NCBI GenBank assembly: GCA_029881795.1
Contig: JAOULX010000002.1
Coordinates: forward strand, 124,001 to 188,000
DNA length: 64,000 bases
Origin: Gammaproteobacteria bacterium
GTDB lineage: Bacteria > Pseudomonadota > Gammaproteobacteria > SZUA-229
Direction of reading: 5' to 3'
Both the position numbers and the translations under genes were made by a program. Below are positions 19,807 through 29,187 of the stretch, in pieces (the stretch's first letter is position 1; each line of letters begins with the position of its first letter). The notes beneath the pieces were generated by a model, which worked only from the letters and a program-made list of their open reading frames with translations, was not told the origin of the DNA and did no database searches.

Positions 19807-20577
19807 TTATAAGCAGCACTTACAGAGAATAAAATCAACATTCTCCGTAGCCTGCTGTGGCGTCGAGTAATAACTTTGGCTGGATAAAAAGCGTATTGAA
19901 AAACGGTGTTTCCCGGCACTGATTTCGGGAAAGTAGTTTGAGTTGTTGGGAACTGCAACACGGATCAGTTGGTAGGGTTTGGAAAATTCAAGATTATCTT
20001 GATAAAAGCCATGTTCAGCCAGCTGATCAATTTCTTCTGCGCTGTTGCGGATAACGGTTAAGGTTAGTTTGATGGCATCATTTAATGGTTTAAAACAGAT
20101 ATTCCATTCTGATAACTGATGCAAGCGCAGCTCTGATGGTTGATTTACCCACTGCAAATAAAGCGGTGAATCAAAATTTCCGCTGCTGCCGGGCAAAATG
20201 CTTTTTTGCTTTGCAGCATTCAAAATAATGTTTGTCTGCAGTGTGTTACCGATAACACCATTATGGTGATGTAGCTCAGTGGACAGTTGTTTTAGCTGCT
20301 CGATCAGTTGTATTGATTTTTTTTCGTTCCCAGTTGATGCTGAAAGGGAGTTTTCCGTAATGGTTTGCTGGCGTTCCAGCTCTTTAATGACTTCGGTTTT
20401 AATGTCGGTACGACTGGTGAAAGCGAGTATGTCATTAATAACATTGACAGCAATAGTGTTGTCCCAGACGCTTTTAGCTTTGGAAAAGTAGTTGAGTTGG
20501 TCGAACAGTAGCTCAAGACGCAACATAGTGCGCAGACGTTTATTTAAAGGTTGCTCGTATATCTGGTAATCTTTCAC
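19807..20577 (-). CDS. zapD: cell division protein ZapD (YacF)
   Basis: Cytoplasmic FtsZ-ring-associated protein that bundles FtsZ filaments. The 256-residue protein starts at a GTG; YQIYEQPLNKRLRTMLRLELLFDQL aligns residue for residue with the ZapD N-terminus ([20 protein letters not shown] in E. coli), which decides the start. The C-terminal part includes the conserved region leading to RFSIRFL. Context is canonical: zapD follows coaE and pilD. It converges on the small membrane protein gene with a 16-bp gap. Confidence 0.93.
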   Translation of the reverse strand: MKDYQIYEQPLNKRLRTMLRLELLFDQLNYFSKAKSVWDNTIAVNVINDILAFTSRTDIKTEVIKELERQQTITENSLSASTGNEKKSIQLIEQLKQLSTELHHHNGVIGNTLQTNIILNAAKQKSILPGSSGNFDSPLYLQWVNQPSELRLHQLSEWNICFKPLNDAIKLTLTVIRNSAEEIDQLAEHGFYQDNLEFSKPYQLIRVAVPNNSNYFPEISAGKHRFSIRFLSSQSYYSTPQQATENVDFILCKCCL

Positions 20578-20658
20578 GGCGATAAGTCTGTTGAGTTCAG
20601 TCTTTAAATAAAAGAGTGTTTATATCTTATAACCAGAGCTGAGGCAATCTCTTTAGGC

Positions 20659-21267
20659 TTAACGATGAGATGGGGCTGCCGAAAGGTTTAAAAATAATTG
20701 ATGTAGCTGCTCTACATCTGTTCTCAGTGTGTCAACTGAGCTGTTATTGCTTATTACATAATCAGCCTGTTTTATTCTTTCATCTGTGCTTATCTGGTTT
20801 TTAATAATGGCTTCGATATCAGTTGCAGAGCGATCATCTCTTTGCATAACGCGTGTAATTCGGAGATCATCCGGGCAGTCAACTGCCAGTGTTACATTGA
20901 AACGTGCCTGATGCTGGCCTTCAAATAATAATGGGACGACGATAATACAATAGACAGAGCTGCTGCTTGCGACCTGTTGCTCTGCAATCAGCCAGATCAG
21001 CGGGTGCATAATGTTTTCCAGCAGTTGTTTTTTTTGGTTCGAAGTAAATACAATGCGAGCGAGTTTTTTTCTGTCTATGGCGTCGTCTGCTGTAAGAATT
21101 TCGCTACCAAATGTATCAATCACGGCCTGATAGGCGGGACCATCAGGCTGGCTTATCTGATGAGCAATCAGGTCGGTGTCAATGATGTCTATATTGTATT
21201 CGGAAAAAAGACGGGCGACAGTCGATTTTCCGCTGCCAATTCCACCGGTTAAACCAACCCGGAACAT
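20659..21267 (-). CDS. coaE: dephospho-CoA kinase
   Basis: Last step of coenzyme A synthesis: ATP-dependent phosphorylation of dephospho-CoA. I place the start at 21267 (MFRVGLTGGIGSGKST), two bases after the pilD stop; an upstream in-frame ATG lies inside pilD. The 202-residue protein has the P-loop GGIGSGKS near residue 8, DIIDTDLIAHQ with the catalytic Asp, and the VVPLLFEGQHQARFN lid region. The pilD-coaE-zapD order is standard for gammaproteobacteria. Confidence 0.95.
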   Translation of the reverse strand: MFRVGLTGGIGSGKSTVARLFSEYNIDIIDTDLIAHQISQPDGPAYQAVIDTFGSEILTADDAIDRKKLARIVFTSNQKKQLLENIMHPLIWLIAEQQVASSSSVYCIIVVPLLFEGQHQARFNVTLAVDCPDDLRITRVMQRDDRSATDIEAIIKNQISTDERIKQADYVISNNSSVDTLRTDVEQLHQLFLNLSAAPSHR

Positions 21268-21269
21268 TG

Positions 21270-22124
21270 CTAGTTTAAATACCAGCGGATGATTTGGTCG
21301 CCCCAAATCATGCTAATCCAGCCAGCGATGGCTAAGTAAGGTCCAAATGGAATCGGTATATCGCGCTGGTGTTTAGTCATTGCAATCATCAGTATGCCGA
21401 TCACCGCACCGCTAGCAGAAGACAAGATGATGATCAGAGGCAGTTGTTCCCAGCCGAACCAGGCACCAAATAATGCCAGCAGCTTAAAATCACCATAGCC
21501 CATACCTTCTTTGCCGGTCACTAGCTTAAATAGCTGGAAAACCGACCACAAGATAAGATAACCTGCGACCGCTCCAATAATACTGTTGACTGGATCGGAA
21601 AAGACACTGAAAAGGCTGATGAGTAAACCCAGCCATAAAACGGGCAGGGTAATATCATCGGGCAAAATTAATTTATGCAGGTCGATAACGGACATGGCAA
21701 TCAGTGACCAGGTCAGCATCAGCGCAAAAAGCGTCTGCAGAGAAACACCAAAGCGCAAGGCAACGCCCAGCGACAGCAAAGCGGTCAGCAGTTCAACTAA
21801 GGGGTACTGTATCGGGATCGGAGTCTTGCAGTTACTGCATTTGCCAGCTAGCAACAGATAGCTGATTAGCGGGATGTTTTCCCATACCCGGATTTTATGA
21901 TGACACTGCGGGCAGCTTGAGGCTGGCCTGGATAATGTCATCTTATCTTCTGTTTGCGGACTCTGTTGCAGTAATTCACGGCACTGGCTTTTCCAGTCCG
22001 CTTCCAGCATTAATGGCAGCCGGTAGATAACCACATTAAGAAAACTACCAATAGTCAGACCAAGCAGTGTAACGAAGGTATAGAACATCGCAGGCTGTTG
22101 AAGAAAAAAATCAATGATATTCAC
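21270..22124 (-). CDS. pilD: prepilin peptidase / N-methyltransferase PilD
   Basis: Inner-membrane aspartic peptidase that cleaves the type IV prepilin leader at Gly/Phe and methylates the new N-terminus. I favour the GTG at 22124 (VNIIDFFLQQP), with an AGGA site upstream and the N-terminal length typical of PilD; an ATG at 22148 overlaps pilC. The product has the zinc tetracysteine CPQCHHK...CSNCKTP (methylase domain) and catalytic aspartates in VIDLHKLILPDD and GMGYGDFKLLALFGAW. About eight membrane segments. Confidence 0.94.
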   Translation of the reverse strand: MNIIDFFLQQPAMFYTFVTLLGLTIGSFLNVVIYRLPLMLEADWKSQCRELLQQSPQTEDKMTLSRPASSCPQCHHKIRVWENIPLISYLLLAGKCSNCKTPIPIQYPLVELLTALLSLGVALRFGVSLQTLFALMLTWSLIAMSVIDLHKLILPDDITLPVLWLGLLISLFSVFSDPVNSIIGAVAGYLILWSVFQLFKLVTGKEGMGYGDFKLLALFGAWFGWEQLPLIIILSSASGAVIGILMIAMTKHQRDIPIPFGPYLAIAGWISMIWGDQIIRWYLN

Positions 22125-22137
22125 AGCAGATCCTAAT

Positions 22138-23367
22138 CTATATGGCATCGCCCATCTTAAAGATAGGCAGGTACATAGCGATTACAAGACCGCCAATAAC
22201 AATAGCGAGGAAAACCATGATCATTGGTTCCATCAATGCGGTCAAAGAATCCACAGCATTATCGACTTGCTCTTCGTAATAATCGGCGACCTTGCTGAGC
22301 ATGTCATCAAGTGCGCCTGATTCTTCACCGATAGCGACCATCTGGATGACCATGTTTGGAAATAACCCGGACTGTTGCAGACTAATTTGAAGTTGCTGTC
22401 CAGCAGCAATGTCATCACGAACACGTAAGATGGCTTTGGTATAGATCCGGTTGCCAGCCGCACCTGCGACCGAATTCATGGCTTCTACTAAGGGTACACC
22501 GGCGGCAAACATGGTGGATAGGGTTCTGGCAAAGCGGGCAATCGCCGATTTATTCGTTAGTTCACTAATCACGGGTGCTTTAAGAACAAAACCATCAAAC
22601 CATAGATTAAAGGCCTCTGATTTTTTCTTAAGCGTTTTAAAACCATATATAGTACCGCCTATGCCAGCAAAAATAATGTACCAGTTAGCAATAAAGCTGT
22701 CGGATAGCCCGACCACAAATTGGGTGAAAACAGGCAGCTCTGCTCCAAAACCTTTAAACATATCGGCGAATACCGGCACCACAAACATCAAAAGTATTGC
22801 GGTTACTGCAAAGGCGACAACAAGCACTGAAACCGGGTAGACCAGTGCTTTTTTGATCTTGGCCTTTAGTGATTCAGATTTTTCTTTATAAGTGGCAATT
22901 TTTTCCAGCAAGGTTTCAAGCGCACCGGCTTGCTCACCAGCATCGACCAGGTTGCAAAATAAGTCATCAAAATAATCAGGGTGTTTTTTTAAGGCTTGGT
23001 GGAATGTGCCGCCGGCTTCCACATCGGTCTTTATTTGCAGAATTAATGTTCGCATGCTTGGGTTGTCATGGCCTTCACCAACAATACCAAAAGCCTGTAC
23101 TAATGGTACACCGGCCTTGAGCATGGTAGCGAGCTGACGACTGAATACGGCAATATCACCCGGCGTAATTTTTTTAGCACCACCGCCAAATAAAGGCTGT
23201 GGTTTCTTTTTGACTTTTTTAGGGATTATCCCCTGTTTACGTAAACTGGCTTTAACCAAGTCTGCGCTCAGGGCCGATTCTTCGCCCTTGATCTTGCGGC
23301 CTTGTTTGTTAACACCTTCCCATGCAAACTGTACTTTTTTGGCCGCCTTTGGTGATTTCTTAGCCAT
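22138..23367 (-). CDS. pilC: type IV pilus inner-membrane platform protein PilC
   Basis: Polytopic platform protein that couples the PilB/PilT motors to pilin insertion. The 409-residue product has two repeated GspF/T2SSF domains: one near residues 75-200 (VFSRQLATMLKAGVPLVQAF) and one near 280-400 (RFARTLSTMFAAGVPLVEAM), each followed by a membrane helix. The N-terminal basic region has the AWEGVNKQGRKIKGE motif. It lies three bases downstream of pilB on the same strand. Confidence 0.96.
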   Translation of the reverse strand: MAKKSPKAAKKVQFAWEGVNKQGRKIKGEESALSADLVKASLRKQGIIPKKVKKKPQPLFGGGAKKITPGDIAVFSRQLATMLKAGVPLVQAFGIVGEGHDNPSMRTLILQIKTDVEAGGTFHQALKKHPDYFDDLFCNLVDAGEQAGALETLLEKIATYKEKSESLKAKIKKALVYPVSVLVVAFAVTAILLMFVVPVFADMFKGFGAELPVFTQFVVGLSDSFIANWYIIFAGIGGTIYGFKTLKKKSEAFNLWFDGFVLKAPVISELTNKSAIARFARTLSTMFAAGVPLVEAMNSVAGAAGNRIYTKAILRVRDDIAAGQQLQISLQQSGLFPNMVIQMVAIGEESGALDDMLSKVADYYEEQVDNAVDSLTALMEPMIMVFLAIVIGGLVIAMYLPIFKMGDAI

Positions 23368-23370
23368 CTC

Positions 23371-25077
23371 TTAATCCTTGGTCACGCGGTTTAATTCTTT
23401 CAGTCCCATTACGCCGGCTTTAACCTTTTTCAGTCCTGAGCGGCGTAAATCATCGATACCTTCTTTTGCTGCCTGATCGGCAAGATCCATCGCATTACCG
23501 TTTTGCATGATGACCCGTCCCATTGCTTCTGAGATCGGCATGACCTGATAGATACCAACACGGCCTTTATTGCCGCCATCACAGTGCTCGCAGCCGACTG
23601 GTTTGTATATGGTCAGACCTTCGGCAATGTCTTCTTCGGTAAAGCCTTCCTCTAGTAAGGCTTCTTTTGGCAGCTCGTCAACGGTTTTACATTCCGGGCA
23701 TAATCGCCGGCCCAGACGCTGGGCGATAATCAAATTGACGGCAGATGCTATGTTAAAAGGCGGTACGCCCATATTAATCAGACGTGCCAGAGTTTGTGGT
23801 GCATCGTTAGTGTGCAGGGTTGACATCACCATGTGGCCAGTTTGCGCGGCTTTAATGGCTATTTCTGCTGTTTCCAGGTCACGAATCTCACCGACCATAA
23901 CAATATCGGGATCCTGTCGTAAAAAAGCCCGAAGTGCGCTCGAAAAAGTTAAACCGACCTTGGGGTTTACATTAACCTGATTGATACCTTCCAGATTAAT
24001 CTCGACCGGGTCTTCCGCAGTGGAGATATTGGTATCTTCGGTATTGAGAATGTTCAGACCGGTGTACAGTGAAACCGTTTTACCACTACCGGTAGGGCCG
24101 GTGACCAGAATCATGCCGTAAGGGTTGGCCAGTGCGTCGAGGTAAAGCTGTTTCTGGTCTTCTTCATAACCGAGTACATCGATACCGAGCTGAGCACTTG
24201 ATGAGTCGAGAATACGTAAAACGATTTTTTCACCAAACAGTGTCGGGCAGGTGTTAACACGAAAATCAATCGAACGACTTTTAGAAATGTTCATCTTGAT
24301 TCGGCCATCCTGCGGGACGCGTCGCTCTGCAGTGTCCATTTTTGACATGACTTTGATACGTGCGGTAATACGCGGAGCCATGTTTAAAGGTGGTGAGGCA
24401 ACTTCACGCAAGATGCCATCGATACGAAAACGTACCCGGTAGCGTTTTTCATAAGGTTCAAAATGCAGGTCAGATGCTTTTTTATTAATCGCATCAAGAA
24501 AAACTTTGTTAACAAAACGTACCACCGGCGTGTCATCAACATCGCTGGTATCGGTTTCTTCTTTATTGTGATCATCTTCGTCTGAGAATTCGACATCATC
24601 GAGGTCGTCATCCATCAGGTCTTCCATACCGGAAGCAGGACTATCGAGAACTTTTTCAATCAGTGCATCGAGTTTGTCGATTTCGCAGAGGATGGCTTCG
24701 GTATTAGTACCGGTTTGGAACTTGATTTCCTCTAAAGCAATCTGGTTGGCCGGATCGGCGATGCCGATATAAAGACGATTGCCGCGTTTGAAAAGTGGTA
24801 TGGCCTGGTGTTTGGTGATCAGTTTGTGGTCAACAATATCAATCGGTAAAGTTTCCTGATCAATCACCGAAAGATCGATTAAAGGAATACCAAATTCCTG
24901 GGAAGCCGCCACAGCAATTTTTTGAGCAGACAGTGCGTTAGCCAGCACTAACTGCTTAATGAAGGAGTTATTGTCTTTTTGAGCCTGTTGCTGTGCGTTG
25001 ACGGCTGTGTCTTCAGTGATCAGTCCATCAAGAATCAGTTTGCGCGCAAGGCCGGTTAATTTGGGTGCTGTAGCCAT
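23371..25077 (-). CDS. pilB: type IV pilus extension ATPase PilB
   Basis: Hexameric secretion-type ATPase that drives pilus extension. The 568-residue protein has an N-terminal GspE/MshEN domain (residues ~1-150), an acidic linker (DDDLDDVEFSDEDDHNKEE), a Walker A motif GPTGSGKT near residue 325, the Asp and His boxes, Walker B with VMVGEIRD, and the zinc tetracysteine CPECKT...CEHCDGG near 460-505. It is separated from pilA by a terminator-like hairpin, so it may have its own promoter. Confidence 0.97.
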   Translation of the reverse strand: MATAPKLTGLARKLILDGLITEDTAVNAQQQAQKDNNSFIKQLVLANALSAQKIAVAASQEFGIPLIDLSVIDQETLPIDIVDHKLITKHQAIPLFKRGNRLYIGIADPANQIALEEIKFQTGTNTEAILCEIDKLDALIEKVLDSPASGMEDLMDDDLDDVEFSDEDDHNKEETDTSDVDDTPVVRFVNKVFLDAINKKASDLHFEPYEKRYRVRFRIDGILREVASPPLNMAPRITARIKVMSKMDTAERRVPQDGRIKMNISKSRSIDFRVNTCPTLFGEKIVLRILDSSSAQLGIDVLGYEEDQKQLYLDALANPYGMILVTGPTGSGKTVSLYTGLNILNTEDTNISTAEDPVEINLEGINQVNVNPKVGLTFSSALRAFLRQDPDIVMVGEIRDLETAEIAIKAAQTGHMVMSTLHTNDAPQTLARLINMGVPPFNIASAVNLIIAQRLGRRLCPECKTVDELPKEALLEEGFTEEDIAEGLTIYKPVGCEHCDGGNKGRVGIYQVMPISEAMGRVIMQNGNAMDLADQAAKEGIDDLRRSGLKKVKAGVMGLKELNRVTKD

Positions 25078-25224
25078 TTTTTTTATTTTTCCATTTAGCT
25101 ACGCAAGAGTATAGTTGATTTATAAGTTAATAAAAGGCCCTAAGTTATCGATATATATGTTTTTTTTGATAAATGTTATCGATTGATATTGATAATGGTT
25201 GTGAGATTTTATCAAACGCAAAAA

Positions 25225-25250
25225 AAATCCGCCGAAGCGGATTTTTTCAT
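25225..25250 (-). terminator. intrinsic terminator downstream of pilA
   Basis: AAATCCGC and GCGGATTT form an 8-bp stem around a CGAA/TTCG loop, with A- and T-runs on both sides, so it can terminate in either direction. It sits 33 bases after the pilA stop and before pilB, which would give pilA its own abundant transcript, as usual for major pilins. Confidence 0.85.
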
Positions 25251-25282
25251 ATTGCTTTATGTGGTGAAAATAACAGACGTTA

Positions 25283-25780
25283 TTAGCACAGACCTAAGGC
25301 ATAGCAAGAGCCTGTATTAGTAGTCCACTTAACATTGCCACCAATACCTGATGTCATTGTTGGTACCATAATATAAGTGACGCCAGCTGCTTCGCCATAA
25401 CCTGCAGTAGTTGTTGTTGCGGTAATAACGCCATCTGCTGTAGTGATTGAAATGGTAGAGCCTTGCAATGCAATTGCAGCAGCATCTGGTGGTAATTTAC
25501 CTAAACGACCTTCCCATGCGCCACTAGCTGAAGCAGCGCCACTTGAGTTAAGACCGCCAGTACCGTCACAAGCTGTTAAGTCTTTTTTCTCTTGTGCGCA
25601 GAATTCTACGCCGACTTTCCAGTCACCAGCGGCCAATGAAACGACCTCTTTAAATTCTGATTTACTAATGAAGTTTTGATATTGAGGTACAGCGATTGAA
25701 GCCAGAATACCGATGATCGCAACAACGATCATTAATTCGATCAGGGTAAAGCCTGATTGTACTTTTTTAGAAATTTGCAT
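25283..25780 (-). CDS. pilA: type IV major pilin PilA
   Basis: Structural subunit of the type IV pilus. The start is taken at 25780 ([10 protein letters not shown]), with GGAG 8 bases upstream; an in-frame ATG at 25792 overlaps that site. The class III leader ends in Gly before [21 protein letters not shown], including Glu5 of the mature protein, so PilD should cut there. The 165-residue precursor has two cysteine pairs, [11 protein letters not shown] in the middle and CYALGLC at the extreme C-terminus; the latter would close a very small disulfide loop. It has a sigma-54 promoter and lies next to pilR. Confidence 0.95.
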   Translation of the reverse strand: MQISKKVQSGFTLIELMIVVAIIGILASIAVPQYQNFISKSEFKEVVSLAAGDWKVGVEFCAQEKKDLTACDGTGGLNSSGAASASGAWEGRLGKLPPDAAAIALQGSTISITTADGVITATTTTAGYGEAAGVTYIMVPTMTSGIGGNVKWTTNTGSCYALGLC

Positions 25781-25843
25781 GTGTTTCTCCATAATGCTGT
25801 GAAAGCTGTTGTGTTATAAACCCATTGAGGTTGAAAGATATAT

Positions 25844-25860
25844 AGCAGGCTCTGTGCCAA
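25844..25860 (-). promoter_or_regulatory. sigma-54 (RpoN) promoter of pilA
   Basis: On the minus strand TTGGCACAGAGCCTGCT gives GG and GC separated by exactly ten bases, matching the -24/-12 consensus TGGCAC-N5-TTGC with one mismatch. It ends 63 bases before the pilA start, leaving a leader of about 50 nt. pilA transcription by RpoN and PilR is established in Pseudomonas and relatives. Confidence 0.88.
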
Positions 25861-25943
25861 TCACAGGTATTATTTTTTTTATCTTTTAAATCAGTAGGTT
25901 AATAGATGATGTGAATATTGTGCGCTATTGCGGCGTAACAGTG

Positions 25944-25982
25944 TGCTGACAAAAATGTCATATTGTGACACTTTTGTCAGCA
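25944..25982. promoter_or_regulatory. 39-bp dyad with four TGACA/TGTCA half-sites, probable PilR enhancer
   Basis: The outer arms TGCTGACAAAA and TTTTGTCAGCA are perfectly inverted, and inner TGTCA/TGACA half-sites sit at 25956 and 25966 (outer ones at 25947 and 25975). It lies about 110-150 bp upstream of the expected pilA start site, the right distance for a sigma-54 activator. PilR sites in Pseudomonas contain TGTC cores. The protein assignment is inference. Confidence 0.7.
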
Positions 25983-26070
25983 TCTGACCGTTAGAGGTTT
26001 AGTGTTTTCTAATATTGATGGCTAATAACCCGGTCAGTTTATTGTCAGCGTTGCGTCCGGTTCTTGGTGT

Positions 26071-27429
26071 TTATTCAATCTGCATTTTATCCATGCGGTA
26101 TCTCAGTTGGCGTAAGGTAATGCCTAAAATTTTAGCGGCGGCGGTCTTATTCCAGCGTGCTTTTTCCAAAGCTTCGGTGATGGCTTGTTTTTCAAGTTGC
26201 TCGAGTGAGGATGCAGCGGTCTTGTCAGAGTCTGCGGCAGGCTGAGGTGCTGCCGCTTTGTCTACTTGCGACAAGTTAAGATCTTCGCGCTGAATACTGT
26301 TATTTTCCGCCAGTGCGATGGCCCGTTCAAGAATGTTTTCAAGCTCACGTATATTGCCGGGGTAGGAGTAGGAGAGCAAGGCGTCTAATGCGCCGGCTGT
26401 CAGACGCGGTTCGGCAATGGATAATTTGTCACAGAGCTTTTTGATTAGGGCTTTGGCTAATAAAGGGATATCTGTGATTCGAGTGCGCAGGCTAGGGATT
26501 TCCAGTTCAATGACATTGATGCGATAAAATAAATCCTGTCGGAACTGGGCTTTTTCAACCATCTCGGCCAGATCGCGGTGGCTGGCACTTAAAATACGTA
26601 CATCAACGGCTGATTCCTGTTGTGCGCCAATCGCGCGTATGGCTTTTTCCTGAATCGCGCGCAGCAGTTTAACTTGCATGTGCAAGGGCAGCTCTGCGAC
26701 TTCATCCAAAAACAAAGTGCCGCCATTGGCAACCTGAAACAATCCCTGCTTGTCACTGGTCGCGCCGCTAAAGCTGCCTTTTAAGTGGCCGAAAAATTCG
26801 CTTTCCATCAGATCGGCCGGAATAGCGCCGCAGTTGACTGGCACAAAGTTGGCATCTTTGCGTGGTCCTTCGTCATGAATCATGCGGGCTGCGAGTTCTT
26901 TGCCACTACCGGATTCGCCATGGATAAAAACCGGGGCCTGGCTGCGGGATAGTTTATTGATTTTCTGAATCAGGCTTTTAATAGCCGGTGATTCGCCTAG
27001 CATTTTTTGCGACGGGGCTTCGGCCTCTGCTGATGCCCGTTGGGTATCAGGTTTTGATGCGGCTGGTAATTTAATCGCAGAGCTGACCAGATTGCGCAGA
27101 ATATTGATGTCCAGAGGCTTGGACACAAAATCAAAAGCACCGGCTTTTAAAGCACTGACGGCCGATTCCATATTGCCGTGAGCAGTAATCACTGCGATCG
27201 GTAACTCTGGCCGGACTTGCTGACAATATTCAACCAGCTCAATGCCGTTGCCATCCGGCAGTTTCATATCGGTCAGACATAAATCAAAATGCTGGCTCTC
27301 GATCAGTTCAAGTGCATCATTGTAATTGAGCGCTGAGCGTGATGTCAGGCCCATACGGCCCAGAGTGATTTCTAATAATTCACAGATATCCGGTTCATCA
27401 TCGACAATAAGAATATGTTTTGTGCTCAT
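26071..27429 (-). CDS. pilR: sigma-54-dependent response regulator PilR
   Basis: NtrC-family activator of pilA. The 452-residue protein has a receiver domain (residues ~1-120; phosphoacceptor in CLTDMKLPDGNG), an AAA+ domain (~145-375) with Walker A GESGSGKE, Walker B GGTLFLDEVAELP, and a C-terminal Fis-type helix-turn-helix (NKTAAAKILGITLRQLRYRM). The sigma-54 contact loop reads GSFSGA rather than GAFTGA/GSFTGA, a conservative Thr-to-Ser change. Its start overlaps the pilS stop (ATGA). Confidence 0.95.
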   Translation of the reverse strand: MSTKHILIVDDEPDICELLEITLGRMGLTSRSALNYNDALELIESQHFDLCLTDMKLPDGNGIELVEYCQQVRPELPIAVITAHGNMESAVSALKAGAFDFVSKPLDINILRNLVSSAIKLPAASKPDTQRASAEAEAPSQKMLGESPAIKSLIQKINKLSRSQAPVFIHGESGSGKELAARMIHDEGPRKDANFVPVNCGAIPADLMESEFFGHLKGSFSGATSDKQGLFQVANGGTLFLDEVAELPLHMQVKLLRAIQEKAIRAIGAQQESAVDVRILSASHRDLAEMVEKAQFRQDLFYRINVIELEIPSLRTRITDIPLLAKALIKKLCDKLSIAEPRLTAGALDALLSYSYPGNIRELENILERAIALAENNSIQREDLNLSQVDKAAAPQPAADSDKTAASSLEQLEKQAITEALEKARWNKTAAAKILGITLRQLRYRMDKMQIE

Positions 27430-29180
27430 ATCAGGCGCTGATTTCCTGCTTGGGTATTTGGTTTGCCGTGGTCTTCTGTTGTATTGCTGTTGTCATAGTT
27501 ATCGTCGATGCTGTTGCTTTTGTGACTGGCTAAAAAATTAATTCTGAAACAGCTGCCACCACGGGGTAAGGGAATATAACGAATTTTAGCACGATTACTC
27601 TCAACCATTTCTTTGGTGATATACAGGCCCAGACCGGTGCCGGCAGAACTGGTGGTGAAAAACGGGTCGAATATCTGGTGTACCAGCTCTGGGGGAATAC
27701 CCTTGCCGTTATCGATAATATCCAGAAACGGGTGTCTTGAGTCAAGCGTAACGCCGCCCAGTAATTGAATGGCCGTCTGTTGTTTTTGTTTCTGGCTGTG
27801 CGAGAGCGCATTGCTACAAAGATTCCAGATAACCTGATGCAGGTGTGAAGCATCAAATAATATCTCGGTGTCTCTGGGGGTAATCTCAATCAGCAGTTGA
27901 TCCTGATTGAGGCCCTGTGAGCTGCAAAATTCGATTTTAAAGGCTTCCAGCCAGTTAAAAAGATTAATACTTTCACGGTTGCTGGCGTTTTGTCGTGATA
28001 ATTGCAGAATGTTCTCGATGGTGTGATTGAGACGCTGCACCTGTGTGGTAATAATGCTGCTGAGTTTAATATTTGAACTGTCTTTTAAGGTTTCAGAGAG
28101 TAGCTGCGCGGCATGGTTGATGGCGCCCAAAGGATTGCGAATTTCATGTGCAATACTGGCGGTTAAGCGGCCTAATGAAGCCAGTTTGACCTCCTGAAAG
28201 CGTTGGTTCAGTTGTGCAGCATCTTCCAGAAAAATAATGATTTCACTGTCTTTTCGGTTTATATCCAGCATGCTCATACCGGGTTGCAGATCGACCAGCC
28301 CTTGTTCCTGCTGCAGTGGTAACTGTTCCATATTGGGGCTTTTTAGCCATTCTCGCAGACGCTGATAAAGTGGTGCGCTGATGCTGGACAAATGAGGCCT
28401 GCCATCGAGTTTACGATTTCCAAGCAGCACTTCTGCCGCCTCGTTCGCCATATAAATCTGGCCATTGGGCAAGACCACCACAATGCCTGTATGCATATTT
28501 TTAATAATATGTTCATTGAGCTTTTCCAGATCGGCCAGCTCGGCTGTAGTCTGGCTGGCTAAGGCCTGTGATTCTCGAGAACGAGTCGATAAGGTTGAAG
28601 CAATGATGGCCGAACTGAACAGTAGGACGCCTAATATACCGGCCTTTGGGTAGTTAATGATTTCACCAAGCTGCAAGTAACTGGCTGAATATTGTTCAGC
28701 CAGTACCGTTAATGAAGCAAAAGAGGAGGTCAGGTAGGCATTTTGTTTAGATAAAAATACGCTGCTGGCAGTGACATTAACGATCAACAGCATGCCAATG
28801 CCGCTTTCAATACCGCCGCTGGAGTGCATTAAAACCGTAATAGTGATGATATCGATAGCCGCCTGTATGCCGACCTGTTGCTTAAATTCCGGTCTGCGAG
28901 TATAGGCGGTGTAAATAAAACTGATGCTGATCACCAGATATAACAGGCAGGTCCAGAAAAACAGCGTTGGCTGTTGAGTGCCTAAAATTTTTCCGGTAAA
29001 GCCGAAGCTGAAAAAGATCAAGAAAGCGGATGCCAGAAACAAGCGGTAATAATTCAGCAGCCGTAAAGGACGCCAGGTATGTTGCTCCTGATTTTCAGGC
29101 GGGATGCTCGCGTTTAGATGGCTAGACGGCACGATCAGGCTTGATAAACAGCAGGTGTGAAATAAGGGGTGCTGTGGCAA
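27426..29180 (-). CDS. pilS: sensor histidine kinase PilS
   Basis: Membrane kinase that phosphorylates PilR. The 584-residue product has about six N-terminal membrane segments (residues ~45-210), a PAS-like region (~225-330), the phosphoacceptor helix with SIAHEIRNPLGAINHAAQLL (His near 345), and a HATPase domain with DNGKGIPPELVHQIFDPFFTT and GTGLGLYI. I keep the TTG start at 29180, seven bases after the upstream stop, although the first ~35 residues are extra compared with Pseudomonas PilS and a later GTG is possible. Confidence 0.93.
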   Translation of the reverse strand: MPQHPLFHTCCLSSLIVPSSHLNASIPPENQEQHTWRPLRLLNYYRLFLASAFLIFFSFGFTGKILGTQQPTLFFWTCLLYLVISISFIYTAYTRRPEFKQQVGIQAAIDIITITVLMHSSGGIESGIGMLLIVNVTASSVFLSKQNAYLTSSFASLTVLAEQYSASYLQLGEIINYPKAGILGVLLFSSAIIASTLSTRSRESQALASQTTAELADLEKLNEHIIKNMHTGIVVVLPNGQIYMANEAAEVLLGNRKLDGRPHLSSISAPLYQRLREWLKSPNMEQLPLQQEQGLVDLQPGMSMLDINRKDSEIIIFLEDAAQLNQRFQEVKLASLGRLTASIAHEIRNPLGAINHAAQLLSETLKDSSNIKLSSIITTQVQRLNHTIENILQLSRQNASNRESINLFNWLEAFKIEFCSSQGLNQDQLLIEITPRDTEILFDASHLHQVIWNLCSNALSHSQKQKQQTAIQLLGGVTLDSRHPFLDIIDNGKGIPPELVHQIFDPFFTTSSAGTGLGLYITKEMVESNRAKIRYIPLPRGGSCFRINFLASHKSNSIDDNYDNSNTTEDHGKPNTQAGNQRLI

Positions 29181-29187
29181 CTCTTAT

